Positions 1 through 6,526 of a stretch of DNA of 7,893 nt are shown here, one piece after another (within the stretch, counting starts at the first letter, position 1; each line of letters opens with the position of its first letter). The notes under the pieces were generated by a model, which saw only the letters and a list, made by a program, of their open reading frames with translations, did no database searches and was not told the origin of the DNA. The stretch spans positions 1 to 7,893 of the forward strand of contig CANIZU010000078.1 in assembly GCA_947472115.1 (NCBI GenBank), read 5' to 3'. The stretch comes from Flavobacteriales bacterium. GTDB lineage: Bacteria; Bacteroidota; Bacteroidia; NS11-12g; UBA955. Made by a program: the position numbers and the translations under genes.

Positions 1-311
1 GATTTGTAGTACTCACTTTGGGCGTTTCCCATTTGTTGGGGCCCAATAGGAAAACTGCTAAACGTGAAGACAATTTTGAGTGTGGTATTGAAAACCAAGG
101 AAATGCGAGATTTCCTGTTTCAGTAAAGTACTTTCTATCAGCCATTTTGTTCGTGCTGTTTGACGTAGAGGTGATCTTCTTTTATCCCTATGCTGTCAAC
201 TTTAAAGAAATGGGCTGGTCGGGCTTCGGCGCAGTCGTAGCCTTTGTTGGCTTCTTTTTGATGGGTTTTATATATGTTTGGAAACGTGGTGCCCTTGAAT
301 GGGAAAAATAA
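1..311 (+). CDS. nuoA: NADH-quinone oxidoreductase subunit A (NuoA), 5' end missing
   Basis: Small membrane subunit of respiratory complex I, at the junction of the membrane arm and the quinone module. The frame is open to the left edge (codons in phase from base 3, reading FVVLTLGVSHLLGP before the conserved part), so the gene starts outside the window. The TTG at 18 is an internal Leu codon, not a start. NuoA usually has about 120-130 residues and three membrane helices. Visible are the end of helix 1, the loop with NFECG and NARF, helix 2 ending in the acidic FDVE motif, and helix 3 before the C-terminal KRGALEWEK. The Cys of FECG corresponds by position to the ND3 loop cysteine that reports active/deactive states of mitochondrial complex I. 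It is the first visible gene of the nuo operon, with nuoB 6 nt downstream. The operon promoter is outside the window. Confidence 0.95.
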   Translation, partial: FVVLTLGVSHLLGPNRKTAKREDNFECGIENQGNARFPVSVKYFLSAILFVLFDVEVIFFYPYAVNFKEMGWSGFGAVVAFVGFFLMGFIYVWKRGALEWEK

Positions 312-317
312 AAAAGT

Positions 318-863
318 ATGGTAAAAGTTGTTGAATCACCCGAAGGAGTAGAAGGACAAGGTTTCTTCGCTACCTCATTGGATAAAGTTATTGGATTGGC
401 ACGCGCCAATTCTATCTGGCCTTTGCCTTTCGCTACCTCATGTTGTGGAATTGAATTTATGGCCACCATGGGAGCCAATTATGATTTGGCGAGATTTGGT
501 TCTGAGCGTTTGGCGTTTACACCCCGACAAACAGATTTATTGATGGTGATGGGTACAATCTCAAAAAAGATGGCCCCGGTCCTTAAGCAAGTTTATGACC
601 AAATGGCAGAACCCAAATGGGTATTGTCGGTTGGTGCTTGCGCCTGTTCAGGTGGAATTTTTGATACCTACAGCGTTTTGCAAGGAATAGATAAGGTAAT
701 TCCAGTGGATGTTTACGTGCCGGGTTGTCCGCCGCGCCCTGAACAAATCATCGAAGGATTGATGAAGATTCAAGAATTGGCGAAAAACGAGAGTCTTCGC
801 AGAAGAGATACCGATGAATATGCCAAAATGCTGGAGAGTTATAACATTGAACAAGCCAAATAA
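318..863 (+). CDS. nuoB: NADH-quinone oxidoreductase subunit B (NuoB), carries cluster N2
   Basis: Peripheral-arm subunit of complex I that holds the terminal [4Fe-4S] cluster N2, which passes electrons to quinone. At 181 residues it is normal length. The four expected N2 ligands are visible: the tandem Cys42-Cys43 in SCCGIEFMA, Cys108 in VGACACSGG, and Cys137 in VYVPGCPPRPEQ. An extra Cys110 lies two residues after a ligand, where I recall Ser being more usual. No membrane helix is evident, as expected. The ATG follows an A-run (taaaaaagt) with no Shine-Dalgarno site. It lies 6 nt after nuoA and 8 nt before nuoC, in the usual nuoABCD order. The last 25 or so residues are charged and poorly conserved in the family. 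Confidence 0.98.
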   Translation: MVKVVESPEGVEGQGFFATSLDKVIGLARANSIWPLPFATSCCGIEFMATMGANYDLARFGSERLAFTPRQTDLLMVMGTISKKMAPVLKQVYDQMAEPKWVLSVGACACSGGIFDTYSVLQGIDKVIPVDVYVPGCPPRPEQIIEGLMKIQELAKNESLRRRDTDEYAKMLESYNIEQAK

Positions 864-871
864 GAAGAATC

Positions 872-1363
872 ATGAAAAACGAGATCTTAACGGCTTTTAT
901 CAATGAGAACACGAATAACTCAGCGGTTTGTTCAGTAGATCAATACGATATGCTCAATGCCAATATCAAAGCGGATCAACTGATTGATTTGGTTGATGGA
1001 TTGAAAAACAAGCAGGGTTTTATTTACCTCACAGATATTTGTGCTGCGCATTATCCCGAAAAGGTGGGTGCAGAATTCGAAGTGATTTATCACTTGCATA
1101 ATCTCATCGAAAATCAACGTGTTCGATTGAAAGTGGCATTGGCTGAGTCTGATATCAATATTCCAACCTTAACGGTCCATTTTGTTGGTGCCAATTGGAT
1201 GGAAAGAGAAACGTTTGACTTTTATGGCGTAAACTTCGTAGGTCACCCTGACTTGCGTAGAATTTTGAATATGGACGATATGGATTATCATCCCTTGCGT
1301 AAACAATACGCTTTGGAAGATGAAACCAGAACCGATAAAAATGATACATTCTTCGGACGATGA
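872..1363 (+). CDS. nuoC: NADH-quinone oxidoreductase subunit C (NuoC, 30 kDa subunit)
   Basis: Cofactor-free peripheral-arm subunit of complex I that packs against NuoD and supports the quinone module. It has 163 residues, typical for an unfused NuoC (E. coli has a NuoCD fusion; here the two are separate). The diagnostic 30-kDa-subunit signature is complete at residues 111-131: ERE, then D-F-Y, then His125 and the following Arg-Arg-Ile. It is followed by the usual HPLRK segment at residues 140-144. The N-terminal 30 residues are variable. The ATG at 872 comes 8 nt after the nuoB stop, preceded by the purine-rich taagaagaatc. The stop overlaps the nuoD start in ATGA, suggesting translational coupling that would help keep the two partners in equal amounts (inference). 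Confidence 0.97.
   Translation: MKNEILTAFINENTNNSAVCSVDQYDMLNANIKADQLIDLVDGLKNKQGFIYLTDICAAHYPEKVGAEFEVIYHLHNLIENQRVRLKVALAESDINIPTLTVHFVGANWMERETFDFYGVNFVGHPDLRRILNMDDMDYHPLRKQYALEDETRTDKNDTFFGR
1360..1363 (+). other. ATGA stop/start overlap of nuoC and nuoD
   Basis: The nuoD ATG (1360-1362) overlaps the nuoC TGA (1361-1363). This is the only overlapping junction in the nuo cluster. The sequence before it (cttcggacg) has no Shine-Dalgarno site, so nuoD translation probably depends on ribosomes finishing nuoC. Coupling is inferred from the geometry. Confidence 0.85.
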
Positions 1364-2580
1364 GCGAGTTAATTATTAAAAGTACAGGTCAAATGATCTC
1401 TACGGAGACCATCGATGGCGATATAGCAACCCTAAACCTAGGACCAACGCACCCGGCAACCCATGGAATCTTTCAGAATATCTTGAAAGTAGATGGTGAG
1501 CGGATTTTGAGTGCCGAACCTACCATTGGTTACATACATAGAGCCTTCGAAAAATTGGCCGAACGTAGACCTTACAATCAAATCACTCCAATAACTGATC
1601 GATTAAACTATTGCTCATCACCCATCAATAATATTGGTTGGCACATGACGGTGGAAAAATTGGCCGGAATTGAAGTGCCAAAGAGAGTGGATTATATGCG
1701 TGTGATTGTCATGGAGTTGGCTCGTATCGCCGATCACTTGGTTTGTAATTCGGTGATTGGAGTGGATACAGGTGCCTTAACAGGATTTACGTACATGTTC
1801 CAAGAGCGTGAGAAAATCTATGAATTGTATGAAGAAATTTGCGGCGCCCGTTTAACAACCAATTTGGGTAGAATCGGGGGCTTTGAACGCGATTTTAATG
1901 ATATTTTTCATGCCAAATTAAATGCCTTCCTGAAAGAGTTTCCTGTCAATTTTGAGGAGTTTGATCGTTTGCTTACCCGTAACCGTATTTTTATGGACCG
2001 TGTCATTGGCGCCGGACCCATTGCAGCGGAAAGAGCCGTGGAGTACAGTTTCTCAGGTCCCAATTTGAGGGCTGCAGGATTGGATTACGACGTGCGTGTG
2101 ATGAATCCATATTCAAGTTACCAAGATTTTGATTTTAGCATCCCTGTAGGAAAAGATGGTGATACCTATGATCGTTTCGTGGTACGTCAGGAAGAAATCC
2201 GTCAGAGCTTAAGCATCATCCGTCAGGCCTTGGATAAAATGCCTTCTGGTGATTTCCATGCCAATGTACCGGAATTCTATTTGCCTCCAAAAGAAGAAGT
2301 ATATCGCAGTATGGAATCGCTTATTTATCACTTTAAAATAGTGATGGGTGAAACTACGATCCCTGCCGGTGAAGTATATTACTCAGTAGAAGGTGCCAAC
2401 GGTGAGTTGGGTTATTATTTGGTGAGTGATGGCGGTCGTACCCCATATCGTCTGCATTTCCGCAGACCATGTTTTATCTATTATCAAGCTTATCCAGAAA
2501 TGATTGTGGATTCAGTGCTCAGCGATGCGATTTTGACGATGAGTAGCATGAACGTAATCGCTGGTGAGTTAGACGCTTAA
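1360..2580 (+). CDS. nuoD: NADH-quinone oxidoreductase subunit D (NuoD, 49 kDa subunit)
   Basis: Peripheral-arm subunit that, with NuoB, forms the quinone-reduction site of complex I. It descends from the large subunit of [NiFe] hydrogenases but lacks the metal ligands. It has 406 residues, normal for an unfused NuoD. The quinone-site residues can be placed: His31 and His35 in LGPTHPATHG, and Tyr84 in TDRLNYCSS, equivalent by motif to Thermus Nqo4 His34, His38 and Tyr87. Further conserved blocks are IGYIHRAFEKLAE (56-68), ARIADHL (121-127), LGRIGGFERDF (169-179) and YYSVEGANGELGYYLVSDG (340-358). The protein ends in SSMNVIAGELDA, whereas the family normally closes with a (D)xVxGE(V/I)DR motif, so a conserved Asp is Asn and the terminal Arg is Ala. 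There is no sign of a frameshift; the frame runs cleanly to TAA. nuoE follows after 10 nt. Confidence 0.98.
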   Translation: MSELIIKSTGQMISTETIDGDIATLNLGPTHPATHGIFQNILKVDGERILSAEPTIGYIHRAFEKLAERRPYNQITPITDRLNYCSSPINNIGWHMTVEKLAGIEVPKRVDYMRVIVMELARIADHLVCNSVIGVDTGALTGFTYMFQEREKIYELYEEICGARLTTNLGRIGGFERDFNDIFHAKLNAFLKEFPVNFEEFDRLLTRNRIFMDRVIGAGPIAAERAVEYSFSGPNLRAAGLDYDVRVMNPYSSYQDFDFSIPVGKDGDTYDRFVVRQEEIRQSLSIIRQALDKMPSGDFHANVPEFYLPPKEEVYRSMESLIYHFKIVMGETTIPAGEVYYSVEGANGELGYYLVSDGGRTPYRLHFRRPCFIYYQAYPEMIVDSVLSDAILTMSSMNVIAGELDA

Positions 2581-2590
2581 TTGTATCGTT

Positions 2591-3109
2591 GTGAGTCAAG
2601 AGAATATTCAATTACCAGAAGATTTGTTGCAAGAAGTGGGGCGACAAATTGCGAAATTCCCGGAAGGGATGCAGAAGAGTGCTTTGTTGAGCGTTTTGCA
2701 TATCGCACAAGCCCATTTTGGTCATCTATCTGAACCCGTGATGGATTATGTGGCCCGATTGCTACATATTTTGCCCATCGAGGTGTATGAAGTGGCTACC
2801 TTTTATTCAATGTACGATACCGTTCCGGTTGGGAAGGTGAAATTGGAAGTTTGTCGGACAGGTCCATGTATGATTGAAGGCGCAGAAAAAATCGTATCGT
2901 ATATAGAGAATAAACTGGGCATCAAAGACGGTGAAACCACCGCTGATGGAATGTTTACACTGAAAACAGTGGAATGTTTGGGTGCATGTGGATATGCGCC
3001 TATGTTACAGGCCGGAGAGAAGTTTCATGAGCACCTAACAGAAGCCAAGGTCGACGAATTAATCGAACAGTACCGCAATAACCCTAAAGCCAATTATTTG
3101 GGCCTATAA
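2591..3109 (+). CDS. nuoE: NADH-quinone oxidoreductase subunit E (NuoE, 24 kDa subunit)
   Basis: Thioredoxin-fold subunit of the NADH-oxidising module, which binds the off-pathway [2Fe-2S] cluster N1a next to FMN. It has 172 residues, typical. The N-terminal helical domain contains EVATFYSMY (67-75). The four cluster ligands are visible: Cys88 and Cys93 in CRTGPC (C-x4-C), and Cys129 and Cys133 in ECLGAC (C-x3-C). The start is taken as GTG at 2591: it gives the expected N-terminus, and the first in-frame ATG (Met27) would remove part of the conserved helical domain. It lies 10 nt after nuoD and 2 nt before nuoF, which encodes its direct partner. No Shine-Dalgarno site is visible before the GTG. 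The exact start is slightly less certain than the gene. Confidence 0.97.
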   Translation: MSQENIQLPEDLLQEVGRQIAKFPEGMQKSALLSVLHIAQAHFGHLSEPVMDYVARLLHILPIEVYEVATFYSMYDTVPVGKVKLEVCRTGPCMIEGAEKIVSYIENKLGIKDGETTADGMFTLKTVECLGACGYAPMLQAGEKFHEHLTEAKVDELIEQYRNNPKANYLGL

Positions 3110-3111
3110 CT

Positions 3112-4464
3112 ATGGATCGCAAACTATTATTAGAGCATATCGGGGTAGAAGGGATTCATACCCACGATGTATATCGCAAGCAAGGCGGATATAAGGCGGT
3201 TGAAAAAGCCCTAAAATCTATGTCGCCCGATGATATTGTTGAAGAAGTTAAAAAATCTGGACTTAGAGGTCGCGGTGGTGCTGGATTCCCAACGGGGATG
3301 AAGTGGAGTTTTATTGCAAAGCCAGAAGGCGTTCCGCGTCATTTTTTGTGTAATGCAGACGAAAGTGAGCCAGGTACATTCAAGGATCGTTATTTGATGG
3401 AGAAAATCCCTCACCTTTTGATTGAAGGAATGATCTTGTCGTCCTATGCTTTGGGATGCAACCAATCCTACATCTATATCCGTGGTGAATACATGTATGT
3501 CCTTCAGATTTTGGAAAAAGCCATCGCCGAAGCCTATGCAAATGGATGGTTGGGCAAAAATATCAAAGGAAGTGGATTTGATTTGGATTTGGCAGTTACA
3601 ACCGGTGCAGGTGCTTATATCTGTGGTGAAGAAACTGCATTAATAGAAAGTTTGGAAGGTAAAAGGGGCAATCCTAGGATAAAGCCACCTTTTCCCGCCG
3701 TAAAAGGATTATGGGGCCGACCTACAGTAGTAAATAATGTAGAAACGATTGCTGCCGTTGTTCCCATCGTAAATGAAGGGGGCGATGCTTATGCTCAGTT
3801 TGGCATTGGAAGAAGTACTGGAACTAAATTGATTAGTGCCTCGGGCAATATCAATAAGCCGGGGGTTTACGAAATCAATATGGGGATTACCGTGGAAGAG
3901 TTTATTTACTCTGATACCTATTGCGGTGGGATGAAAAATGGAAAAAAACTCAAGGCCTGTGTGCCAGGTGGTTCTTCTGTACCCATTTTACCTCACTATT
4001 TGGTGTGCAAAACAGCCGCAGGTGAAGACCGATTAATGTCGTACGAAAGTTTGTCCGATGGCGGTTTCGCTACCGGAAGTATGTTGGGCTCGGGCGGTTT
4101 TATCGTTTACGATGAAGACCAATGTATCGTTCGAAATACATGGAATTTCTCGCGCTTTTATCATCATGAAAGTTGCGGACAGTGTAGCCCTTGTCGAGAA
4201 GGAACGGGTTGGATGGAGAAAGTTTTGCATCGTTTAGAATATGGACATGGTAAAATGGAAGACATCGATTTGCTTTGGGATATTCAGAGAAAAATTGAAG
4301 GCAATACCATTTGTCCTTTGGGCGATGCGGCTGCTTGGCCAGTTGCGGCTGCGATTCGACATTTCAGAGAGGAATTTGAATGGCACGTAAATGAACCCAA
4401 ACTTTGTGTAACAAAAAATTACGGTTTAGTAACCGAGAAAAAATTTGAGCCAGTTAACGCATAA
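3112..4464 (+). CDS. nuoF: NADH-quinone oxidoreductase subunit F (NuoF, 51 kDa subunit)
   Basis: Catalytic NADH-binding flavoprotein of complex I. It oxidises NADH at FMN and passes electrons to [4Fe-4S] cluster N3. It has 450 residues, close to the usual 430-450. In order: the glycine-rich NADH/FMN segment GLRGRGGAGFPTG (50-62), CNADESEPGTFKDR (80-93), the 51-kDa signature GAGAYICGEETALIES (165-180) with its Glu pair, the SLBB-like middle (about 235-330), and the N3 site ESCGQCSPCREG with Cys355, Cys358 and Cys361, completed by Cys401 in TICPLGD. All cofactor motifs are intact. The ATG lies only 2 nt after the nuoE stop, and nuoG starts 2 nt after the nuoF stop, so nuoEFG, the whole NADH module, are the tightest part of the operon. 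The very short gaps suggest coupled translation. Confidence 0.98.
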   Translation: MDRKLLLEHIGVEGIHTHDVYRKQGGYKAVEKALKSMSPDDIVEEVKKSGLRGRGGAGFPTGMKWSFIAKPEGVPRHFLCNADESEPGTFKDRYLMEKIPHLLIEGMILSSYALGCNQSYIYIRGEYMYVLQILEKAIAEAYANGWLGKNIKGSGFDLDLAVTTGAGAYICGEETALIESLEGKRGNPRIKPPFPAVKGLWGRPTVVNNVETIAAVVPIVNEGGDAYAQFGIGRSTGTKLISASGNINKPGVYEINMGITVEEFIYSDTYCGGMKNGKKLKACVPGGSSVPILPHYLVCKTAAGEDRLMSYESLSDGGFATGSMLGSGGFIVYDEDQCIVRNTWNFSRFYHHESCGQCSPCREGTGWMEKVLHRLEYGHGKMEDIDLLWDIQRKIEGNTICPLGDAAAWPVAAAIRHFREEFEWHVNEPKLCVTKNYGLVTEKKFEPVNA

Positions 4465-4466
4465 TT

Positions 4467-5435
4467 ATGTCAGAAACTAACCCAAAATTCAAAGTAACCA
4501 TCGATGGTGTAGAAGTGGAAGTAGATCCAGGAACTACCATCTTGAATGCAGCACGATTGATTGGCGGTGATGTCGTTCCCCCAGCTATGTGCTACTATAG
4601 CAGTCTGCAAGGTAGTGGCGGTAAATGTCGTACCTGCCTAGTTGAGGTAAGCAAAGGCTCCGAAAAAGATCCACGACCTATGCCTAAATTGGTGGTAAGT
4701 TGTTCAACTCCGATCATGGATGGTATGGAAGTGAAGAACAAGAGCAGTGAAAAGGTGATGGATGCCCGCGCTGGCGTGGTTGAAATGCTTTTGATCAATC
4801 ACCCATTAGATTGCCCAATTTGCGATCAGGCAGGTGAATGTGACTTGCAGAATTTGGCCTACGAACATGGTAAGAGCACAACTCGCTACGAATTTGAAAG
4901 AAGAACCTTTGATAAGGTAGATATCGGTGAATATATCAAGTTGCACATGACGCGTTGTATTTTGTGTTACAGATGTGTTTATACTGCCAACCAATTGACC
5001 GATCAACGGGAACACGGTATCCTAAATCGTGGTGATGCTGCTGAAATCGGGACTTTTATCGAAAAGAATTTAAAGAACGAATTCATTGGCAATGTGATCG
5101 ATGTTTGTCCGGTCGGTGCCTTAACGGATAAAACGTTTAGATTCCGGTCTCGGGTTTGGTATACCAAGCCTATGGATGCTCATAGAGATTGCAAATGTTG
5201 TTCGGGAAAAGCTGTAGTTTGGATGATAGGCGATGAAGTGGCTCGTGTTACTGCCCGCAAAGATCAATACGGCGAAGTAAAAGAGTTTATTTGCAATGAA
5301 TGTCGTTTCGAAAAGAAAGAAAAATCCGATTGGACAATTGAAGGGCCTCGACATATTGATCGTAATTCAGTGATTTCTGCCAACCATTACGAGGTAGAAG
5401 CACCAGCGCATACACCATTATTAAACAAAGCATAA
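4467..5435 (+). CDS. nuoG: NADH-quinone oxidoreductase subunit G (NuoG), short form without molybdopterin-like domain
   Basis: Iron-sulfur subunit that carries electrons from NuoF towards the quinone module. The first part is complete: an N-terminal ferredoxin-like [2Fe-2S] N1b site (Cys42, Cys54, Cys57, Cys79), the N5 site His112-x3-Cys116-x2-Cys119-x5-Cys125, and the N4 site Cys164-x2-Cys167-x2-Cys170 with Cys214 in DVCPVGAL. A tail (236-282) resembles the N7-type domain seen in E. coli and Thermus NuoG, but with an altered cysteine set: Cys242, Cys244, Cys245, Cys276, Cys279. The protein stops at 322 residues, whereas E. coli NuoG has about 900 and continues with a catalytically dead molybdopterin-oxidoreductase domain. 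The frame ends in TAA and nuoH follows after 7 nt, so there is no room for a lost 3' half. I recall such short NuoG proteins as normal in Bacteroidota, so this is probably a lineage form, not a pseudogene. Confidence 0.94.
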   Translation: MSETNPKFKVTIDGVEVEVDPGTTILNAARLIGGDVVPPAMCYYSSLQGSGGKCRTCLVEVSKGSEKDPRPMPKLVVSCSTPIMDGMEVKNKSSEKVMDARAGVVEMLLINHPLDCPICDQAGECDLQNLAYEHGKSTTRYEFERRTFDKVDIGEYIKLHMTRCILCYRCVYTANQLTDQREHGILNRGDAAEIGTFIEKNLKNEFIGNVIDVCPVGALTDKTFRFRSRVWYTKPMDAHRDCKCCSGKAVVWMIGDEVARVTARKDQYGEVKEFICNECRFEKKEKSDWTIEGPRHIDRNSVISANHYEVEAPAHTPLLNKA

Positions 5436-5442
5436 GACGGAT

Positions 5443-6474
5443 ATGGACAGTGCATTATTCTTAGAAAAACTCATTCTCATTGTAGTTATCTTGATGATTA
5501 CGTTGGTGATGGCGTTATACTTTACATTCGGCGAACGCAAAATTGCCGCTTTCTTTCAAGATCGTTTGGGTCCAAACAGGGTAGGTCCATTTGGTATTTT
5601 TCAGCCTTTTGCCGATGGTGGTAAATTGTTGTTCAAGGAAGAAATCATCCCTAAAAATGCAGAAAAATGGCTCTTTATTTTGGGTCCGGGCATCGCGATG
5701 ATCGTTGCTACCATTACCAGCGCGGTTATTCCATGGGGTACTTCATTGCCGATTTTTGGTAGAACTGTCCAATTACAAGTTGCCGATGTCAACATTGGTA
5801 TTTTGTACATTATGGGCATCGTGAGTATCGGAGTTTATGGTATCATGATCGGAGGATGGGCATCGAACAATAAATATTCATTGTATGGTGCGATTCGTGC
5901 GAGTGCGCAAATGATTAGCTATGAACTCAGTATGGGCTTGGCTTTAATCGCCGTTGTAATGATGAGCGGAACTCTGAGTTTGAAAGAGATGGTTGAGCAG
6001 CAGCAAGGACTGAACTGGAATGTTTGGTATCAGCCATTGGGATTCTTATTGTTTTTGACATGCGCATTGGCAGAATGTAACCGTGCGCCCTTTGATTTGG
6101 CGGAATGTGAGACGGAATTGATAGGGGGTTATCACGTAGAATACTCTTCCATGAAATTGGGTTTCTACCTATTTGCAGAATACATCAACATGTTTATCTC
6201 TAGCGCTGTAATGGCTTGTGTTTACTTTGGAGGATATAATTTCCCAGGTATGCATTTGATCACGGATCCTACCTGGTTGGGATTGGCGCAAGTTGCGGTG
6301 ATGTTTGGAAAAATATTCTTCTTCGTATTCCTATTTATGTGGATTCGTTGGACATTGCCACGTTTCAGATACGATCAATTAATGCGATTGGGTTGGAAAT
6401 CAATGATTCCCTTAGCCTTGTTGAATATGTTGGCAACTGGCGCCGTGTCGTTATATAACACCTACGGATTCTAA
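5443..6474 (+). CDS. nuoH: NADH-quinone oxidoreductase subunit H (NuoH, ND1 homologue)
   Basis: Membrane subunit of complex I at the base of the peripheral arm. It forms part of the quinone chamber and the first proton-channel region. It has 343 residues, typical, with about eight membrane helices by hydrophobicity (roughly 9-29, 75-97, 116-138, 155-177, 198-212, 238-262, 280-302, 318-338). Conserved landmarks are FGERKIAAFFQDRLGPNRVG (29-48), the loop FQPFADGGKLLFKEE (53-67), and the second ND1 signature PFDLAECETELIGG (216-229) with its quinone-site acidic residues. The cytoplasmic WTLPRFRYDQLM (303-314) is also intact. The ATG is 7 nt after nuoG. It is the last gene of this transcript: where nuoI and nuoJ normally follow, a terminator and the convergent murF are found instead. 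Confidence 0.98.
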   Translation: MDSALFLEKLILIVVILMITLVMALYFTFGERKIAAFFQDRLGPNRVGPFGIFQPFADGGKLLFKEEIIPKNAEKWLFILGPGIAMIVATITSAVIPWGTSLPIFGRTVQLQVADVNIGILYIMGIVSIGVYGIMIGGWASNNKYSLYGAIRASAQMISYELSMGLALIAVVMMSGTLSLKEMVEQQQGLNWNVWYQPLGFLLFLTCALAECNRAPFDLAECETELIGGYHVEYSSMKLGFYLFAEYINMFISSAVMACVYFGGYNFPGMHLITDPTWLGLAQVAVMFGKIFFFVFLFMWIRWTLPRFRYDQLMRLGWKSMIPLALLNMLATGAVSLYNTYGF

Positions 6475-6498
6475 GTTAATCCCAAAGAATTTATTACT

Positions 6499-6526
6499 GA
6501 GGAGGAAAGAAATTTCCTCCTTTTTT
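6499..6526 (+). terminator. Intrinsic terminator of the nuo operon
   Basis: A perfect 9-bp stem, aggaggaaa (6500-6508) with tttcctcct (6513-6521), closed by a GAAA tetraloop and extended by one G-U pair (6499/6522). A run of six T (6521-6526) partly overlaps the stem end. It begins 25 nt after the nuoH stop. The T-run is on the plus strand only; the minus-strand continuation (cagtaataaattc) is not U-rich, so the site mainly ends nuo transcription. The murF stop codon (6525-6527, minus) lies in it, so the hairpin could also mark the 3' end of murF mRNA. Confidence 0.88.

Noticed and set aside
18..20. TTG at 18 as the start of nuoA.
   Set aside because: The frame is open to the left edge and upstream codons continue the expected first membrane helix, so the gene is cut by the window and this is an internal Leu codon.
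188..478. Minus-strand open frame across the end of nuoA and start of nuoB.
   Set aside because: It overlaps two clearly conserved complex I genes on the other strand, and its product has no recognisable motif. The same holds for the other antisense frames under nuoB to nuoH.
3446..3643. Plus-strand 65-codon frame inside nuoF.
   Set aside because: It lies wholly within the conserved NADH/FMN-binding region of nuoF in another frame; shadow ORF.
4467..5435. nuoG as a truncated pseudogene.
   Set aside because: All N1b, N5 and N4 ligands are intact, the frame is clean, the junctions with nuoF and nuoH are tight, and short NuoG is, as I recall, usual in Bacteroidota.
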